Notes under the pieces: generated by a model
Database searches by the model: none
Seen by the model: the letters and a program-made list of their open reading frames with translations, nothing else
What the model was told of the DNA's origin: nothing
Translations under genes and position numbers: made by a program
Origin: an uncultured Clostridia bacterium
Lineage (GTDB): Bacteria; Bacillota; Clostridia; Oscillospirales; Butyricicoccaceae
Reading direction: 5' to 3'
DNA length: 6,777 nt
NCBI GenBank assembly: GCA_945486175.1
Contig: CALYTA010000058.1
Coordinates: 1 to 6,777, forward strand
Part shown: positions 1 to 6,394 of the stretch, piece after piece
Position numbering within the stretch: the first letter of the stretch is position 1
Layout: the number at the start of each line of letters is the position of its first letter

Positions 1-13
1 GAAGCCACAGCAA

Positions 14-50
14 ACCGCCCGGCTCCTCGCGGAGCCGGGCGGTCCTTTTA
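14..50 (-). terminator. Intrinsic terminator after sigE, possibly bidirectional
   Basis: A perfect 13-bp inverted repeat (14-26 with 31-43, arms ACCGCCCGGCTCC and its complement) closes a 4-nt loop just past the sigE stop codon. Read on the minus strand the stem is followed by TTTGCTGTGG, a weak T-tract. Read on the plus strand it is followed by TCCTTTTA, which is somewhat better, so it may also stop plus-strand transcription entering from the left. It separates sigE from whatever lies downstream; in many spore formers this is sigG, which is outside the window. Confidence 0.85.
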
Positions 51-761
51 TACCCATCGCATCATATCCTTTTTCATGCGTTTGATGATCCGTTTTTCCA
101 GCCGGGAAATATACGACTGCGAGATGCCGAGCCGGTCGGCGACCTCCTTTTGTGTGTGCTCCTCTCCGTCCGCCAGCCCGAAGCGCAGGGAAATAATTGT
201 CTTCTCCCGTTCGGGCAGGCTTTGCAGGGCGCGGCGCAGCAGCTGCCGGTCCACATCATCCTCCACCGGACGCATCACACAATCCGGCTCCGTGCCGAGA
301 ATATCCGACAGCAGCAGTTCATTGCCATCCCAGTCGGTGCTCAGCGGCTCGTCAAACGACACCTCGGTTTTCTGGCTGGATACCTTGCGCAGATGCATCA
401 GGATTTCGTTTTCAATGCAGCGCGACGCATAGGTCGCGAGCTTGGTCTTTTTGTCCGTATTGTAGGTGCCGATTGCCTTAATCAGCCCGATGGTACCGAT
501 GGAAATGAGGTCTTCAATATTGATACCCGTGTTCTCAAACTTTTTCGCAATATACACGACCAGCCGGAGATTGTGTTCAATCAGCCGGTCACGGCACTGC
601 GGGTCTCCCTCCTGACAGCCCGCAATTGCCTCCGCTTCCTCCTGCGCGCTCAGCGGCGGCGGCAACACCACCGAACCGCCGATGTAAAAAATCCCTTCCT
701 CATCCGGCAGCAGCCCGATTCGGGCCAACCACCGGCGCAATGTCTGCCATACCCGCGGCAT
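48..761 (-). CDS. sigE: RNA polymerase sporulation sigma factor SigE (pro-sigma-E)
   Basis: Mother-cell-specific sigma-70 family factor of endospore formation. It is made as an inactive, membrane-associated precursor and activated by SpoIIGA after asymmetric division. The 237-residue product has the family's usual length. Residues 1 to about 27 form the prosequence, an Arg/Trp-rich amphipathic stretch ([16 protein letters not shown]) followed by acidic DEE and the YIGGS junction near residues 26-30, where the family is cleaved. Region 2 spans about 57-125, with [20 protein letters not shown] and the [11 protein letters not shown] core. Region 4 spans about 172-232, with a helix-turn-helix at 203-222 ([20 protein letters not shown]). 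The ATG at 761 has AAAGGAG 8 nt upstream (770-776). The spoIIGA stop lies 18 nt before the start, so the two are co-transcribed and probably depend on the promoter upstream of spoIIGA. Identification is very secure; the exact cleavage residue is inferred from the family. Confidence 0.97.
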   Translation of the reverse strand: MPRVWQTLRRWLARIGLLPDEEGIFYIGGSVVLPPPLSAQEEAEAIAGCQEGDPQCRDRLIEHNLRLVVYIAKKFENTGINIEDLISIGTIGLIKAIGTYNTDKKTKLATYASRCIENEILMHLRKVSSQKTEVSFDEPLSTDWDGNELLLSDILGTEPDCVMRPVEDDVDRQLLRRALQSLPEREKTIISLRFGLADGEEHTQKEVADRLGISQSYISRLEKRIIKRMKKDMMRWV

Positions 762-779
762 TATGCACGCTCCTTTCCC

Positions 780-1628
780 TCAGGGCTCAATCAGCCCGTC
801 ATACTCCCCGGCACAGATCGTGCCGGCGCCGGAAATGGCGGCCAGGCTGTCATAGGCTGACCCGTCCTCGCGGGTTACGGCGTCCGGCCGGAAGCACGGC
901 ATCAATCCACCGCCTCCGATACTCCGGAACGAAACCAGTCTCCAGCCTCCAGCGCCCTCCTGCTGTGCCCGCTGCACCAGATCGGCAGCGTTGTCCTTTC
1001 CCAGTAGCAGCGGCAAAAACTGCACCTCCTCCGGCAGAACTCTCAGTGCTGCCGCGCGTGTCAGCACGAATACCGGCCTTCCGGTGACCGGGTCGCGCAG
1101 TGTATTGCCGCTGTCCACCAGCAGATAAACCTCCTGTACCTTTCCTCCGCAGCTCAGGCGGATGGTCTCCCCATGCGGCCGGTTTTCACGCGCCTGGTTG
1201 CGGAATACAATTCCGCTCAGGCCATACGCCAGCGCCGCTGAAACCAGCAGCGCTTTGCGCGACACCGGCGCATACAGCGCGCCGCCCGCCGAGAGCACTG
1301 TTCCGCTCACCTGTTCCAACGCCGTCACACAGCCACCGAATACGAATGCCACGAGCATCACAAGCAGTGTCTGACGCAGCAGCCGGCGCGCACCGCGCGC
1401 GGAAAACGCAATGCCCGCCATCGCCGCGCAGCTCAGCAGCCGCACCGGCAGTGCAGCCAGCGCCGGAACAAGCACACTCCCGGCGGCATATGCCGCACCG
1501 AAGCCGGACGCGAGACTCAGCCGCCACATCGGGCACGGGCGTCCGCCGATGGCGGAGGCCGCCCGCAGGATACAGTAGTCCATACAGAAATTGAGCACAA
1601 GCAGGACATCCAGATAGATCACACGCAT
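780..1628 (-). CDS. spoIIGA: Sigma-E processing peptidase SpoIIGA
   Basis: Membrane-embedded aspartic protease that removes the SigE prosequence at the sporulation septum once the forespore signal (SpoIIR in Bacillus subtilis) arrives. The 282-residue product has a hydrophobic N-terminal half (about residues 1-143) consistent with roughly five membrane segments, beginning with MRVIYLDVLLVLNF. A soluble C-terminal protease domain follows. The catalytic motif VDSGN lies at 171-175, with D172 the expected active-site aspartate, followed by LRDPVTGRPV. A second family signature, SFRSIGGGGLMPCFRPD, lies at 233-249. I chose the ATG at 1628 because AGGAGG (1637-1642) sits 8 nt upstream. The in-frame GTG at 1635-1637 overlaps that ribosome-binding site and is unlikely to be the start. 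The protein is somewhat shorter than the roughly 309 residues of the B. subtilis homologue. It is the first gene of a two-gene operon with sigE. Confidence 0.96.
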   Translation of the reverse strand: MRVIYLDVLLVLNFCMDYCILRAASAIGGRPCPMWRLSLASGFGAAYAAGSVLVPALAALPVRLLSCAAMAGIAFSARGARRLLRQTLLVMLVAFVFGGCVTALEQVSGTVLSAGGALYAPVSRKALLVSAALAYGLSGIVFRNQARENRPHGETIRLSCGGKVQEVYLLVDSGNTLRDPVTGRPVFVLTRAAALRVLPEEVQFLPLLLGKDNAADLVQRAQQEGAGGWRLVSFRSIGGGGLMPCFRPDAVTREDGSAYDSLAAISGAGTICAGEYDGLIEP

Positions 1629-1636
1629 GGTGTCCA

Positions 1637-1642
1637 CCTCCT
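1637..1642 (-). promoter_or_regulatory. spoIIGA ribosome-binding site (start-deciding)
   Basis: AGGAGG (continuing as AGGAGGTGG) lies 8 nt before the ATG at 1628. It overlaps the in-frame upstream GTG, which excludes that GTG as the main start. Confidence 0.85.
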
Positions 1643-1653
1643 GCGTGTGCTTT

Positions 1654-1688
1654 ATTGTAGCACCCGCCGATGGGCTGATTCTGCCGAA
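1654..1688 (-). promoter_or_regulatory. spoIIG promoter with 22-bp spacer and Spo0A box
   Basis: On the minus strand a -10 element TACAAT (1659-1654) lies about 25 nt before the spoIIGA start. No good -35 exists at 16-18 bp. At 22 bp upstream sits TCGGCA (1687-1682), matching TTGACA at 4 of 6 positions. The same bases lie within TTCGGCA (1688-1682), a full match to the Spo0A box in reverse orientation (TTCGNCA, complement of TGNCGAA). The B. subtilis spoIIG promoter is known for a 22-bp spacer and Spo0A sites overlapping the -35 region, so the same architecture is inferred here. Expected transcription start is near 1647, giving a leader of about 19 nt. Confidence 0.75.
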
Positions 1689-1713
1689 ATATTGTCCCGC
1701 GAAAAAGTTTTTT

Positions 1714-1748
1714 GCACAGCAAAGCAGGCAGCCGACCGGCTGCCTGCT
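1714..1748 (-). terminator. Intrinsic terminator after ylmH
   Basis: An 11-bp perfect inverted repeat (1723-1733 with 1738-1748, arms AGCAGGCAGCC and complement) with a 4-nt loop starts 6 nt after the ylmH stop. Read in the minus direction it is followed by TTTGCTGTG, a weak T-tract. It insulates the spoIIG promoter from ylmH read-through. Confidence 0.75.
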
Positions 1749-1754
1749 GTTGTG

Positions 1755-2549
1755 TTATCCGAACCGTTTGAGCGACACCATAATGCGCCCTTTTTTGCTC
1801 TCGCCCAGAATGCCGTCCACCTCGCCGCGCCCCATGCCGCGCAGCGTGATGCGGTCATGTACTGCGACCTCGCGGTCAGGGCGCAGGCATTCCATCTGGT
1901 TGAGGAAGACCCGTCCGGCGCGCACGGCATCCGCGGCCTTTGCGCGCGGCAGGCGGAACATGGCTGCTGTCACCGCATCCAGCCGCATCGACGCGACCGT
2001 GTCGCGGATATAGCTGACCTTTTCCTCCGGGATCATCAGGGCAGCGGGGGAAATCTCACTGACCTCCAGCCGCTTGCGCCCTGCCCTGCCGTAGTTCATC
2101 AGCAGATATGGCGCAAGCTCACGCGTCACAATGAGATCCGCGCCATGATCCCCTACCAGGATATCGCCGATACCATCGCGCCGCAGGCCCAATCCCATCA
2201 GCGAGCCGAGGTAATCGCGGTGCGTCAGCTCGTCGCTCTTATGCCGCAGGCAGCGGATTGCCGCAAGCGGGCAGTCCTCGCCCTCCTGCGGGATTTCCTC
2301 CATCCAGTCGGGCAGGAACGCGAGGATCGTGCGCTCCGCGCCGTCATAGCCGCCCCAGAACCGTCCGTTCTCCCCGACAGCTTCCAGCAGGCGGCGTGCC
2401 AGCTCCGCTTCGTGCAGGTCGAGAAACCTGGTATACGTCGGATAACACCGCTCACGGCAGATGTCCGCCTTCTCCAGCACACGCGCCAAAAGCAGACGTT
2501 CCTCCTGCGTCTGTGCCAGTTTCTGGATGATATCGTCCTGTTTTGCCAT
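1755..2549 (-). CDS. ylmH: S4-domain RNA-binding protein, YlmH family
   Basis: Cytoplasmic RNA-binding protein of the YlmH family. Members bind the ribosome/tRNA and have been linked to ribosome-associated quality control; older work links the gene to the division-gene neighbourhood. The 264-residue product has the family signatures FWGGYDGAER (64-73) and HRDYLGSLMGLGLRRDGIGDI (about 110-130). A C-terminal S4 RNA-binding domain spans about 188-255, including LRLDAVTAAMFRLPRAKA and GRVFLN. I place the start at the ATG at 2549 because GGAG (2559-2562) lies 9 nt upstream. The more upstream in-frame ATG at 2564 overlaps that GGAG and has no ribosome-binding site of its own. The gene is monocistronic in appearance, with its own promoter and terminator, and is divergent from birA. 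In B. subtilis ylmH lies downstream of the spoIIG-sigG region, so this proximity echoes a known linkage. Family identification is secure; the precise role in this organism is inferred. Confidence 0.92.
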   Translation of the reverse strand: MAKQDDIIQKLAQTQEERLLLARVLEKADICRERCYPTYTRFLDLHEAELARRLLEAVGENGRFWGGYDGAERTILAFLPDWMEEIPQEGEDCPLAAIRCLRHKSDELTHRDYLGSLMGLGLRRDGIGDILVGDHGADLIVTRELAPYLLMNYGRAGRKRLEVSEISPAALMIPEEKVSYIRDTVASMRLDAVTAAMFRLPRAKAADAVRAGRVFLNQMECLRPDREVAVHDRITLRGMGRGEVDGILGESKKGRIMVSLKRFG

Positions 2550-2558
2550 GGTTTTGCG

Positions 2559-2562
2559 CTCC
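2559..2562 (-). promoter_or_regulatory. ylmH ribosome-binding site (start-deciding)
   Basis: GGAG lies 9 nt before the ATG at 2549. It shares its first G with the upstream in-frame ATG at 2562-2564, so that ATG is not favoured as the start. Confidence 0.6.
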
Positions 2563-2589
2563 ATTTCGTGTCATTTGTCAGTTTCACCT

Positions 2590-2618
2590 ATTGTACTGCT
2601 TTCAAATCTGTATTACAA
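2590..2618 (-). promoter_or_regulatory. Predicted sigma-A-type promoter of ylmH
   Basis: On the minus strand, -35 TTGTAA (2618-2613) and -10 TACAAT (2595-2590) are separated by 17 bp. The expected start is near 2583, giving a leader of about 34 nt before the ATG at 2549. The elements coincide with those of the opposing birA promoter. Confidence 0.65.
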
Positions 2619-2619
2619 T
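2591..2619 (+). promoter_or_regulatory. Predicted sigma-A-type promoter of birA
   Basis: On the plus strand, -35 TTGTAC (2591-2596) and -10 TACAAT (2614-2619) are separated by 17 bp. The expected start is near 2626, giving a leader of about 30 nt. It shares nearly every base with the ylmH promoter on the opposite strand. Confidence 0.7.
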
Positions 2620-2656
2620 AGATTAGCACCAAAAATGGGAAAGAAAGGGTGATCCT

Positions 2657-3646
2657 ATGGTTCGTGATGATGTACTGCGCACGCTGGAGCAGAACCGCGG
2701 ACAGCTTGTGTCCGGCGGCATGCTTTCCCGCGAGCTGGGCGTATCGCGCACAGCAATCTGGAAGGCCATTGCGGCGCTGCGTGAGATGGGCTTCCCCATC
2801 GAATCGGTATCCGGAGAGGGCTACCGCCTCGCGGAAACGAGCGACACACTCTCCGAAGCCGGCATTGTCATGGAGCTGAAGACCGAATCTCTGGCACGCA
2901 ATCTGTGTGTGCTGTCCACGGTCGATTCTACAAACACATATCTCAAGCAGCGCGCAGCAGAGCTGCCGGACGGCTATGCCGTCATCGCCGACTGCCAGAC
3001 CGCAGGGCGCGGACGCCGCGGGCGTTCGTTTCTGTCCCCCTCCGGCAGCGGCATTTATATCAGTATCCTGCTGCATCCCACGCTGCCGCTCGAACGCATC
3101 AATATGATTACGGTCGCTGCAGCTGTCGCGCTGAGTGAAGCAATTGCAGAAACCGCAGGCTTCACGCCGGATATCAAATGGGTCAACGATGTGCTGATGC
3201 ACGGCAAAAAGCTGTGCGGCATCCTCACCGAAGCATCCGTCGAGGCGGAAACCGGACAACTCTCCTATGCCATTGTGGGCGTGGGCATCAATGTCCGCAC
3301 GCCGGAGGGCGGGCTGCCGGAGGAGATCCGCGACATCGCGGGCTGTCTGGAGGATTTCGCTCCGCATGCCGTGCGGCGCAACGCGCTTGCCGCATCGTTT
3401 TTCAACCACATGGAAGAATGCTACCAGTTGATTGTGTCTGACAACACCGGGACGCTCATTGATCGTTACCGTTCTTTTATCCATTTTCTCGGTCAGCCGA
3501 TCACGGTCATCCGGAACGGCGAAAAAACATCGGCGACTGCTGTCGCCATCGATTCCCGCGGCCATCTCATCATCGAACAGGATGGCCAGCGCTCCACCAT
3601 GCTGGCAGGCGAGATCAGCATCCGCCTGCCGGGGCAGGCACAGTAA
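2657..3646 (+). CDS. birA: Bifunctional biotin protein ligase / biotin repressor BirA
   Basis: Cytoplasmic enzyme that activates biotin with ATP to biotinyl-5'-AMP and transfers it to the lysine of biotin carboxyl carrier domains. Class II members also repress biotin genes. The 329-residue product is full length for class II. It has an N-terminal winged helix-turn-helix (about 7-60, with LSRELGVSRTAIWKAIAALR at 23-42). The catalytic domain (about 75-270) carries the biotinyl-AMP loop GRGRRGRSF (117-125), KWVNDV (174-179) and KKLCGIL (184-190). A small SH3-like C-terminal domain covers about 278-325. The ATG at 2657 is preceded by an AGAAAGGGTGATC stretch (2642-2653 region) that resembles the anti-Shine-Dalgarno complement with a short deletion. 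Its own promoter faces ylmH. The next gene starts 46 nt later, so they may share a transcript. No biotin synthesis or transport gene is visible here. The DNA-binding domain predicts regulation, but its targets lie outside the window. Confidence 0.96.
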   Translation: MVRDDVLRTLEQNRGQLVSGGMLSRELGVSRTAIWKAIAALREMGFPIESVSGEGYRLAETSDTLSEAGIVMELKTESLARNLCVLSTVDSTNTYLKQRAAELPDGYAVIADCQTAGRGRRGRSFLSPSGSGIYISILLHPTLPLERINMITVAAAVALSEAIAETAGFTPDIKWVNDVLMHGKKLCGILTEASVEAETGQLSYAIVGVGINVRTPEGGLPEEIRDIAGCLEDFAPHAVRRNALAASFFNHMEECYQLIVSDNTGTLIDRYRSFIHFLGQPITVIRNGEKTSATAVAIDSRGHLIIEQDGQRSTMLAGEISIRLPGQAQ

Positions 3647-3692
3647 GAAAGCCTGCATTCCCCCCCCGCACTTTAAAGGAGAACTTACAGCA

Positions 3693-4577
3693 ATGATGAA
3701 AGACTGTATCATTATCGGCAAAGGCCCTGCTGGACTTTCCGCGGCCCTGTATGTCCGCCGCGCCGGTTTCACCCCGGTGGTGATCGGACGCGATTCCGGC
3801 GCCCTCGGCCAGAGCCACCGCATTGAAAACTATTTCGGCCTGGAAGCGCCGATCAGCGGCGATGAGCTGTTCCGCCGCGGTCTCGCACAGGTCGAACGGC
3901 TCGGCATCGAAGTCATCAGCGATGAGGTCGTTTCCATCCGTGAAACCGAAGACTTCCGCGTCAATACCGCATCCGGCCGCATCCTCTCCGGACACAGCGT
4001 GCTGCTCGCAACTGGCAGACAGCGCAATGTTCCAAGAATTCCGGGCATTGAACAGTTCATCGGCGCAGGCGTCAGCCAGTGTGCCCAGTGTGACGGCTTC
4101 CTGATGCGCAACCGCGCACTCGCTGTCATCGGCAGCGGCGACCATGCAGTCGCAGAGCTGAGCCATCTGCGCCCGCTGACAAACAACCTGTGCCTGTTCA
4201 CCAACGGCGCTACCATCACAACGGACCGCTTCCCGAAGGACCTGCCGATTGTCACCGAACCGATCGTGGAATTTTACGGTGAAAACGGCATGCTCGCCGG
4301 CATCCGCACGACAGGCGGCGACCATCCGATTGACGGTGCATTCCTCGCACAAGGCATTGCGTCGGCATCTGATTTCGCCGCACGCATGGGCGTCATCATG
4401 CACGGCGGCAGCATTCAGGTTGACCGCAATTATCAGACCAATGTCCCCGGCCTGTTCGCCGCAGGCGACTGTATCGGCGGCGTGCTCCAGATTGCCAAGG
4501 CAGTCTCTGACGGCGCGATTGCCGGCCTGAGTATCTGCGAATACATCAAGAACCTCCCGAAGCAGCCGGAGGAATAA
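3693..4577 (+). CDS. Thioredoxin-reductase-like FAD-dependent disulfide oxidoreductase
   Basis: Flavoprotein of the low-molecular-weight thioredoxin reductase family, expected to pass electrons through FAD and a redox-active cysteine pair to a thioredoxin-like partner in the cytoplasm. The 294-residue product is a little short for the family (usually about 305-320). Visible parts are the N-terminal FAD motif GKGPAG (9-14), the disulfide centre CAQCDG (C130, C133), a nucleotide-fold loop GSGDHAVAE (147-155), and the C-terminal FAD motif GLFAAGDCIGGVLQIAKAVSDG (about 253-274). The HRRDxxRA motif that binds the NADPH 2'-phosphate is absent. The corresponding stretch reads LFTNGATITT (168-177), so the electron donor may be NADH or ferredoxin rather than NADPH. 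Start: ATG at 3693 with AAAGGAG (3675-3681) 11 nt upstream; a second ATG follows directly. The open frame continues upstream into birA sequence, but without supporting signals. It probably lies in an operon with birA. Confidence 0.85.
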   Translation: MMKDCIIIGKGPAGLSAALYVRRAGFTPVVIGRDSGALGQSHRIENYFGLEAPISGDELFRRGLAQVERLGIEVISDEVVSIRETEDFRVNTASGRILSGHSVLLATGRQRNVPRIPGIEQFIGAGVSQCAQCDGFLMRNRALAVIGSGDHAVAELSHLRPLTNNLCLFTNGATITTDRFPKDLPIVTEPIVEFYGENGMLAGIRTTGGDHPIDGAFLAQGIASASDFAARMGVIMHGGSIQVDRNYQTNVPGLFAAGDCIGGVLQIAKAVSDGAIAGLSICEYIKNLPKQPEE

Positions 4578-4594
4578 AAACCCGCACACAACCA

Positions 4595-4645
4595 AAAGGC
4601 TCCCGCCCGATGTCGAACATCGGCGGGAGCCTTTCTGTATTTGCC
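4595..4645 (+). terminator. Intrinsic terminator between the reductase gene and rnjA
   Basis: A long stem pairs 4595-4613 with 4618-4634 (AAAGGCTCCCGCC with GGCGGGAGCCTTT, extended by GATGT/ACATC with a single bulged C) around a 4-nt loop. On the plus strand it is followed by TTTCTGTATTTG. On the minus strand the stem is followed by TTTTGGTTGTG, so it probably serves the convergent rnjA as well. Confidence 0.85.
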
Positions 4646-4665
4646 ATCCGCGGAATGCTGCGGAT
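4646..4665. other. Small inverted repeat between convergent genes
   Basis: ATCCGC (4646-4651) and GCGGAT (4660-4665) could form a 6-bp stem with an 8-nt loop in the 3' end of the rnjA transcript, ahead of the main terminator hairpin. There is no T-tract, so it may be only a transcript-end structure or chance. Confidence 0.3.
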
Positions 4666-4726
4666 CTGCGGTTTCCTGATTCGGATAGGTGTCAGAACTA
4701 AATTTGTTGCACGATTGGCGCAGCAA

Positions 4727-6385
4727 TCAGATTTCCATAATGACCGGGAGGATCATCGGGCTGCGCTTTGTCTTGCGGTAGAGGAATTCCGACAGGTCGT
4801 TTTTGACGTTTGCTTTGATGGTTGTCCAGTCGCGGATCTGCTCATCAATACAGCGGTCGAGTGCGCGCTGGGAAATGCGCCGCAGCTCTTCCATGAGATC
4901 CTCCGCTTCCTTGACATAGATAAAGCCGCGGGAGACGATGTCCGGGCCCGCGATGACAATGCCGCTTTCGCTGTCCAGCGTGACAACGACAACCAGCAGG
5001 CCGTCCTCTGACAGATGCTTTCTGTCGCGCAGCACTGCCGTGCCGACATCGCCGATGCCGAAGCCGTCGACCAGTACCTTGCCGGACGGAACCGGATTGG
5101 CAAGGCGTGCGGTCTTCGCCGTGATTTCAACCGGGCGGCCGATATCCGCAATGATGACATGGCGCGGATTGACGCCGGTCTGTACAGCCAGCTCGCCGTG
5201 GCGGCGCAGCATGCGGTATTCGCCGTGTACCGGGATAAAGTACTTCGGCTTGACCAGGGAGAGCATCAGCTTCAGCTCCTCACAGCAGGCGTGGCCGGAT
5301 ACATGGATGATGGCGGAGCGGTCATAGACGACATCCGCGCCCTTCTTGCTCAGCTCGTTAATCATCTTGGTGACCGACTTCTCGTTGCCCGGAATGGCGG
5401 AGGCAGAGATAATGATCTTGTCGCCTGCGCCGATTTCCACCTGCTTGTGGCCGGAAAATGCCATGCGGTACAATGCGCTCATCGCCTCGCCCTGCGAGCC
5501 GGTGCATACGACGACCACCTTGCTCTTGGGATAGCGGTTGATGTCCGCGATGTCAATGAGCACATTCTTCGGCGCGGTCAGATACCCCAGCTCCATCGCG
5601 ACGCGCGCGATGTTCTCCATGCTGCGGCCGCAGATGGCGACCTTGCGCCCGTGGTGTGCGGCGGCGTCGAGTACCTGCTGTACGCGGTAGATGTTGGAAG
5701 CGAAGGTCGCAATGATAATGCGCTGGTCGCAGCCCTTGAACTGCGCCTCAAACGTCTTTCCGACTTCCAGCTCGCTCGGCGTATAGCCCGAACGCTCGAC
5801 GTTGGTGGAATCGCTCATCAGTGCCAGCACGCCTTCCTTGCCCAGCTCGCCGAAACGCGTCAGGTCGATCATTTCACCGGAAACCGGGGTCGCGTCGATC
5901 TTGAAGTCGCCGGTGTGAATAATCGTGCCGAGCGGCGTTCTGACCGCCAGTGCGACGGAATCCGCAATCGAGTGGTTGGTGTGGATCAGCTCGATGTTGA
6001 AGCAGCCCAGCTTGATGTGGTCGCCCGCCTTCACGCAGTTGATCTTGACCTTGCCGAGCATGCGGTGCTCCTCAAACTTGGAGTTCAGGATGCCCGCGAC
6101 AAGGCGCGTGCAGTAGACCGGCACATTCAGCTCCTTGAGTACATACGGCAGCGCGCCGATGTGGTCCTCATGGCCATGCGTGATGACGATGCCGCGCACC
6201 TTGTTCCTGTGGCGGCGGAGGTAGGTGATGTCCGGGATGACGAGGTCAACGCCGAGCATTTCATTGTCCGGAAATGCAAGGCCACAGTCGATGACAAAAA
6301 TGTCCTGCCCGTACTCTACAACCGTCATGTTCTTGCCGATCTCATTGAGTCCGCCCAACGGGATAATCTTCAGTTTTTCTTTCAT
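4727..6385 (-). CDS. rnjA: Ribonuclease J (5'-3' exonuclease / endonuclease, J1-like)
   Basis: Metallo-beta-lactamase/beta-CASP ribonuclease central to mRNA decay and RNA maturation in Firmicutes, acting in the cytoplasm with two catalytic zinc ions. The 552-residue product is close to the roughly 555 of B. subtilis RNase J1. Zinc-site residues are visible: HGHEDH (H70, H72, D74, H75), H138 in HTNHS, D160 in HTGDFK, and H387 in PVHGEYRM. The beta-CASP domain includes SDSTN (191-195), CTGSQGE (294-300) and SGHACCEE (363-370). The C-terminal region (about 450-552) is the dimerisation/tetramer part, including GPDIVSRGFIYVKE (480-493). The start is the ATG at 6385. An AAAGGA...GTGAT stretch (6395-6407) complements the 16S rRNA tail and ends 9 nt upstream. 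An in-frame extension to a GTG at 6499 adds 38 Cys-rich residues not seen in the family and is rejected. It is convergent with the reductase gene. Whether a second RNase J paralogue exists elsewhere is unknown. Confidence 0.96.
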   Translation of the reverse strand: MKEKLKIIPLGGLNEIGKNMTVVEYGQDIFVIDCGLAFPDNEMLGVDLVIPDITYLRRHRNKVRGIVITHGHEDHIGALPYVLKELNVPVYCTRLVAGILNSKFEEHRMLGKVKINCVKAGDHIKLGCFNIELIHTNHSIADSVALAVRTPLGTIIHTGDFKIDATPVSGEMIDLTRFGELGKEGVLALMSDSTNVERSGYTPSELEVGKTFEAQFKGCDQRIIIATFASNIYRVQQVLDAAAHHGRKVAICGRSMENIARVAMELGYLTAPKNVLIDIADINRYPKSKVVVVCTGSQGEAMSALYRMAFSGHKQVEIGAGDKIIISASAIPGNEKSVTKMINELSKKGADVVYDRSAIIHVSGHACCEELKLMLSLVKPKYFIPVHGEYRMLRRHGELAVQTGVNPRHVIIADIGRPVEITAKTARLANPVPSGKVLVDGFGIGDVGTAVLRDRKHLSEDGLLVVVVTLDSESGIVIAGPDIVSRGFIYVKEAEDLMEELRRISQRALDRCIDEQIRDWTTIKANVKNDLSEFLYRKTKRSPMILPVIMEI

Positions 6386-6394
6386 AATATGCGT

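Larger units (their letters stand above)
2588..2621. repeat. Inverted repeat spanning the ylmH/birA promoters
   Basis: CTATTGTA (2588-2595) and TACAATAG (2614-2621) are perfect 8-bp inverted repeats separated by 18 bp. The arms contain the -10 of one promoter and the -35 of the other. The arrangement could also serve as a dimeric-repressor operator. It resembles the BirA box (TTGTAACC, 14-15 bp, GGTTACAA) only in its outer TTGTA/TACAA bases, and its spacing is 2-3 bp too short. Confidence 0.7.

Noticed and set aside
3432..3692. Upstream extension of the reductase reading frame into birA
   Set aside because: It overlaps birA coding sequence in another frame. The FAD-binding domain begins at the ATG at 3693, which has AAAGGAG upstream.
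2588..3823. 411-codon open frame on the minus strand opposite birA
   Set aside because: It is antisense to a fully conserved BirA with all catalytic motifs, and the predicted protein is low-complexity shadow sequence.
4612..4618. Perfect Spo0A box TGTCGAA between convergent genes
   Set aside because: It is formed by the loop and inner stem of the terminator hairpin, at a 3' end with no promoter nearby, so it is most likely coincidence.
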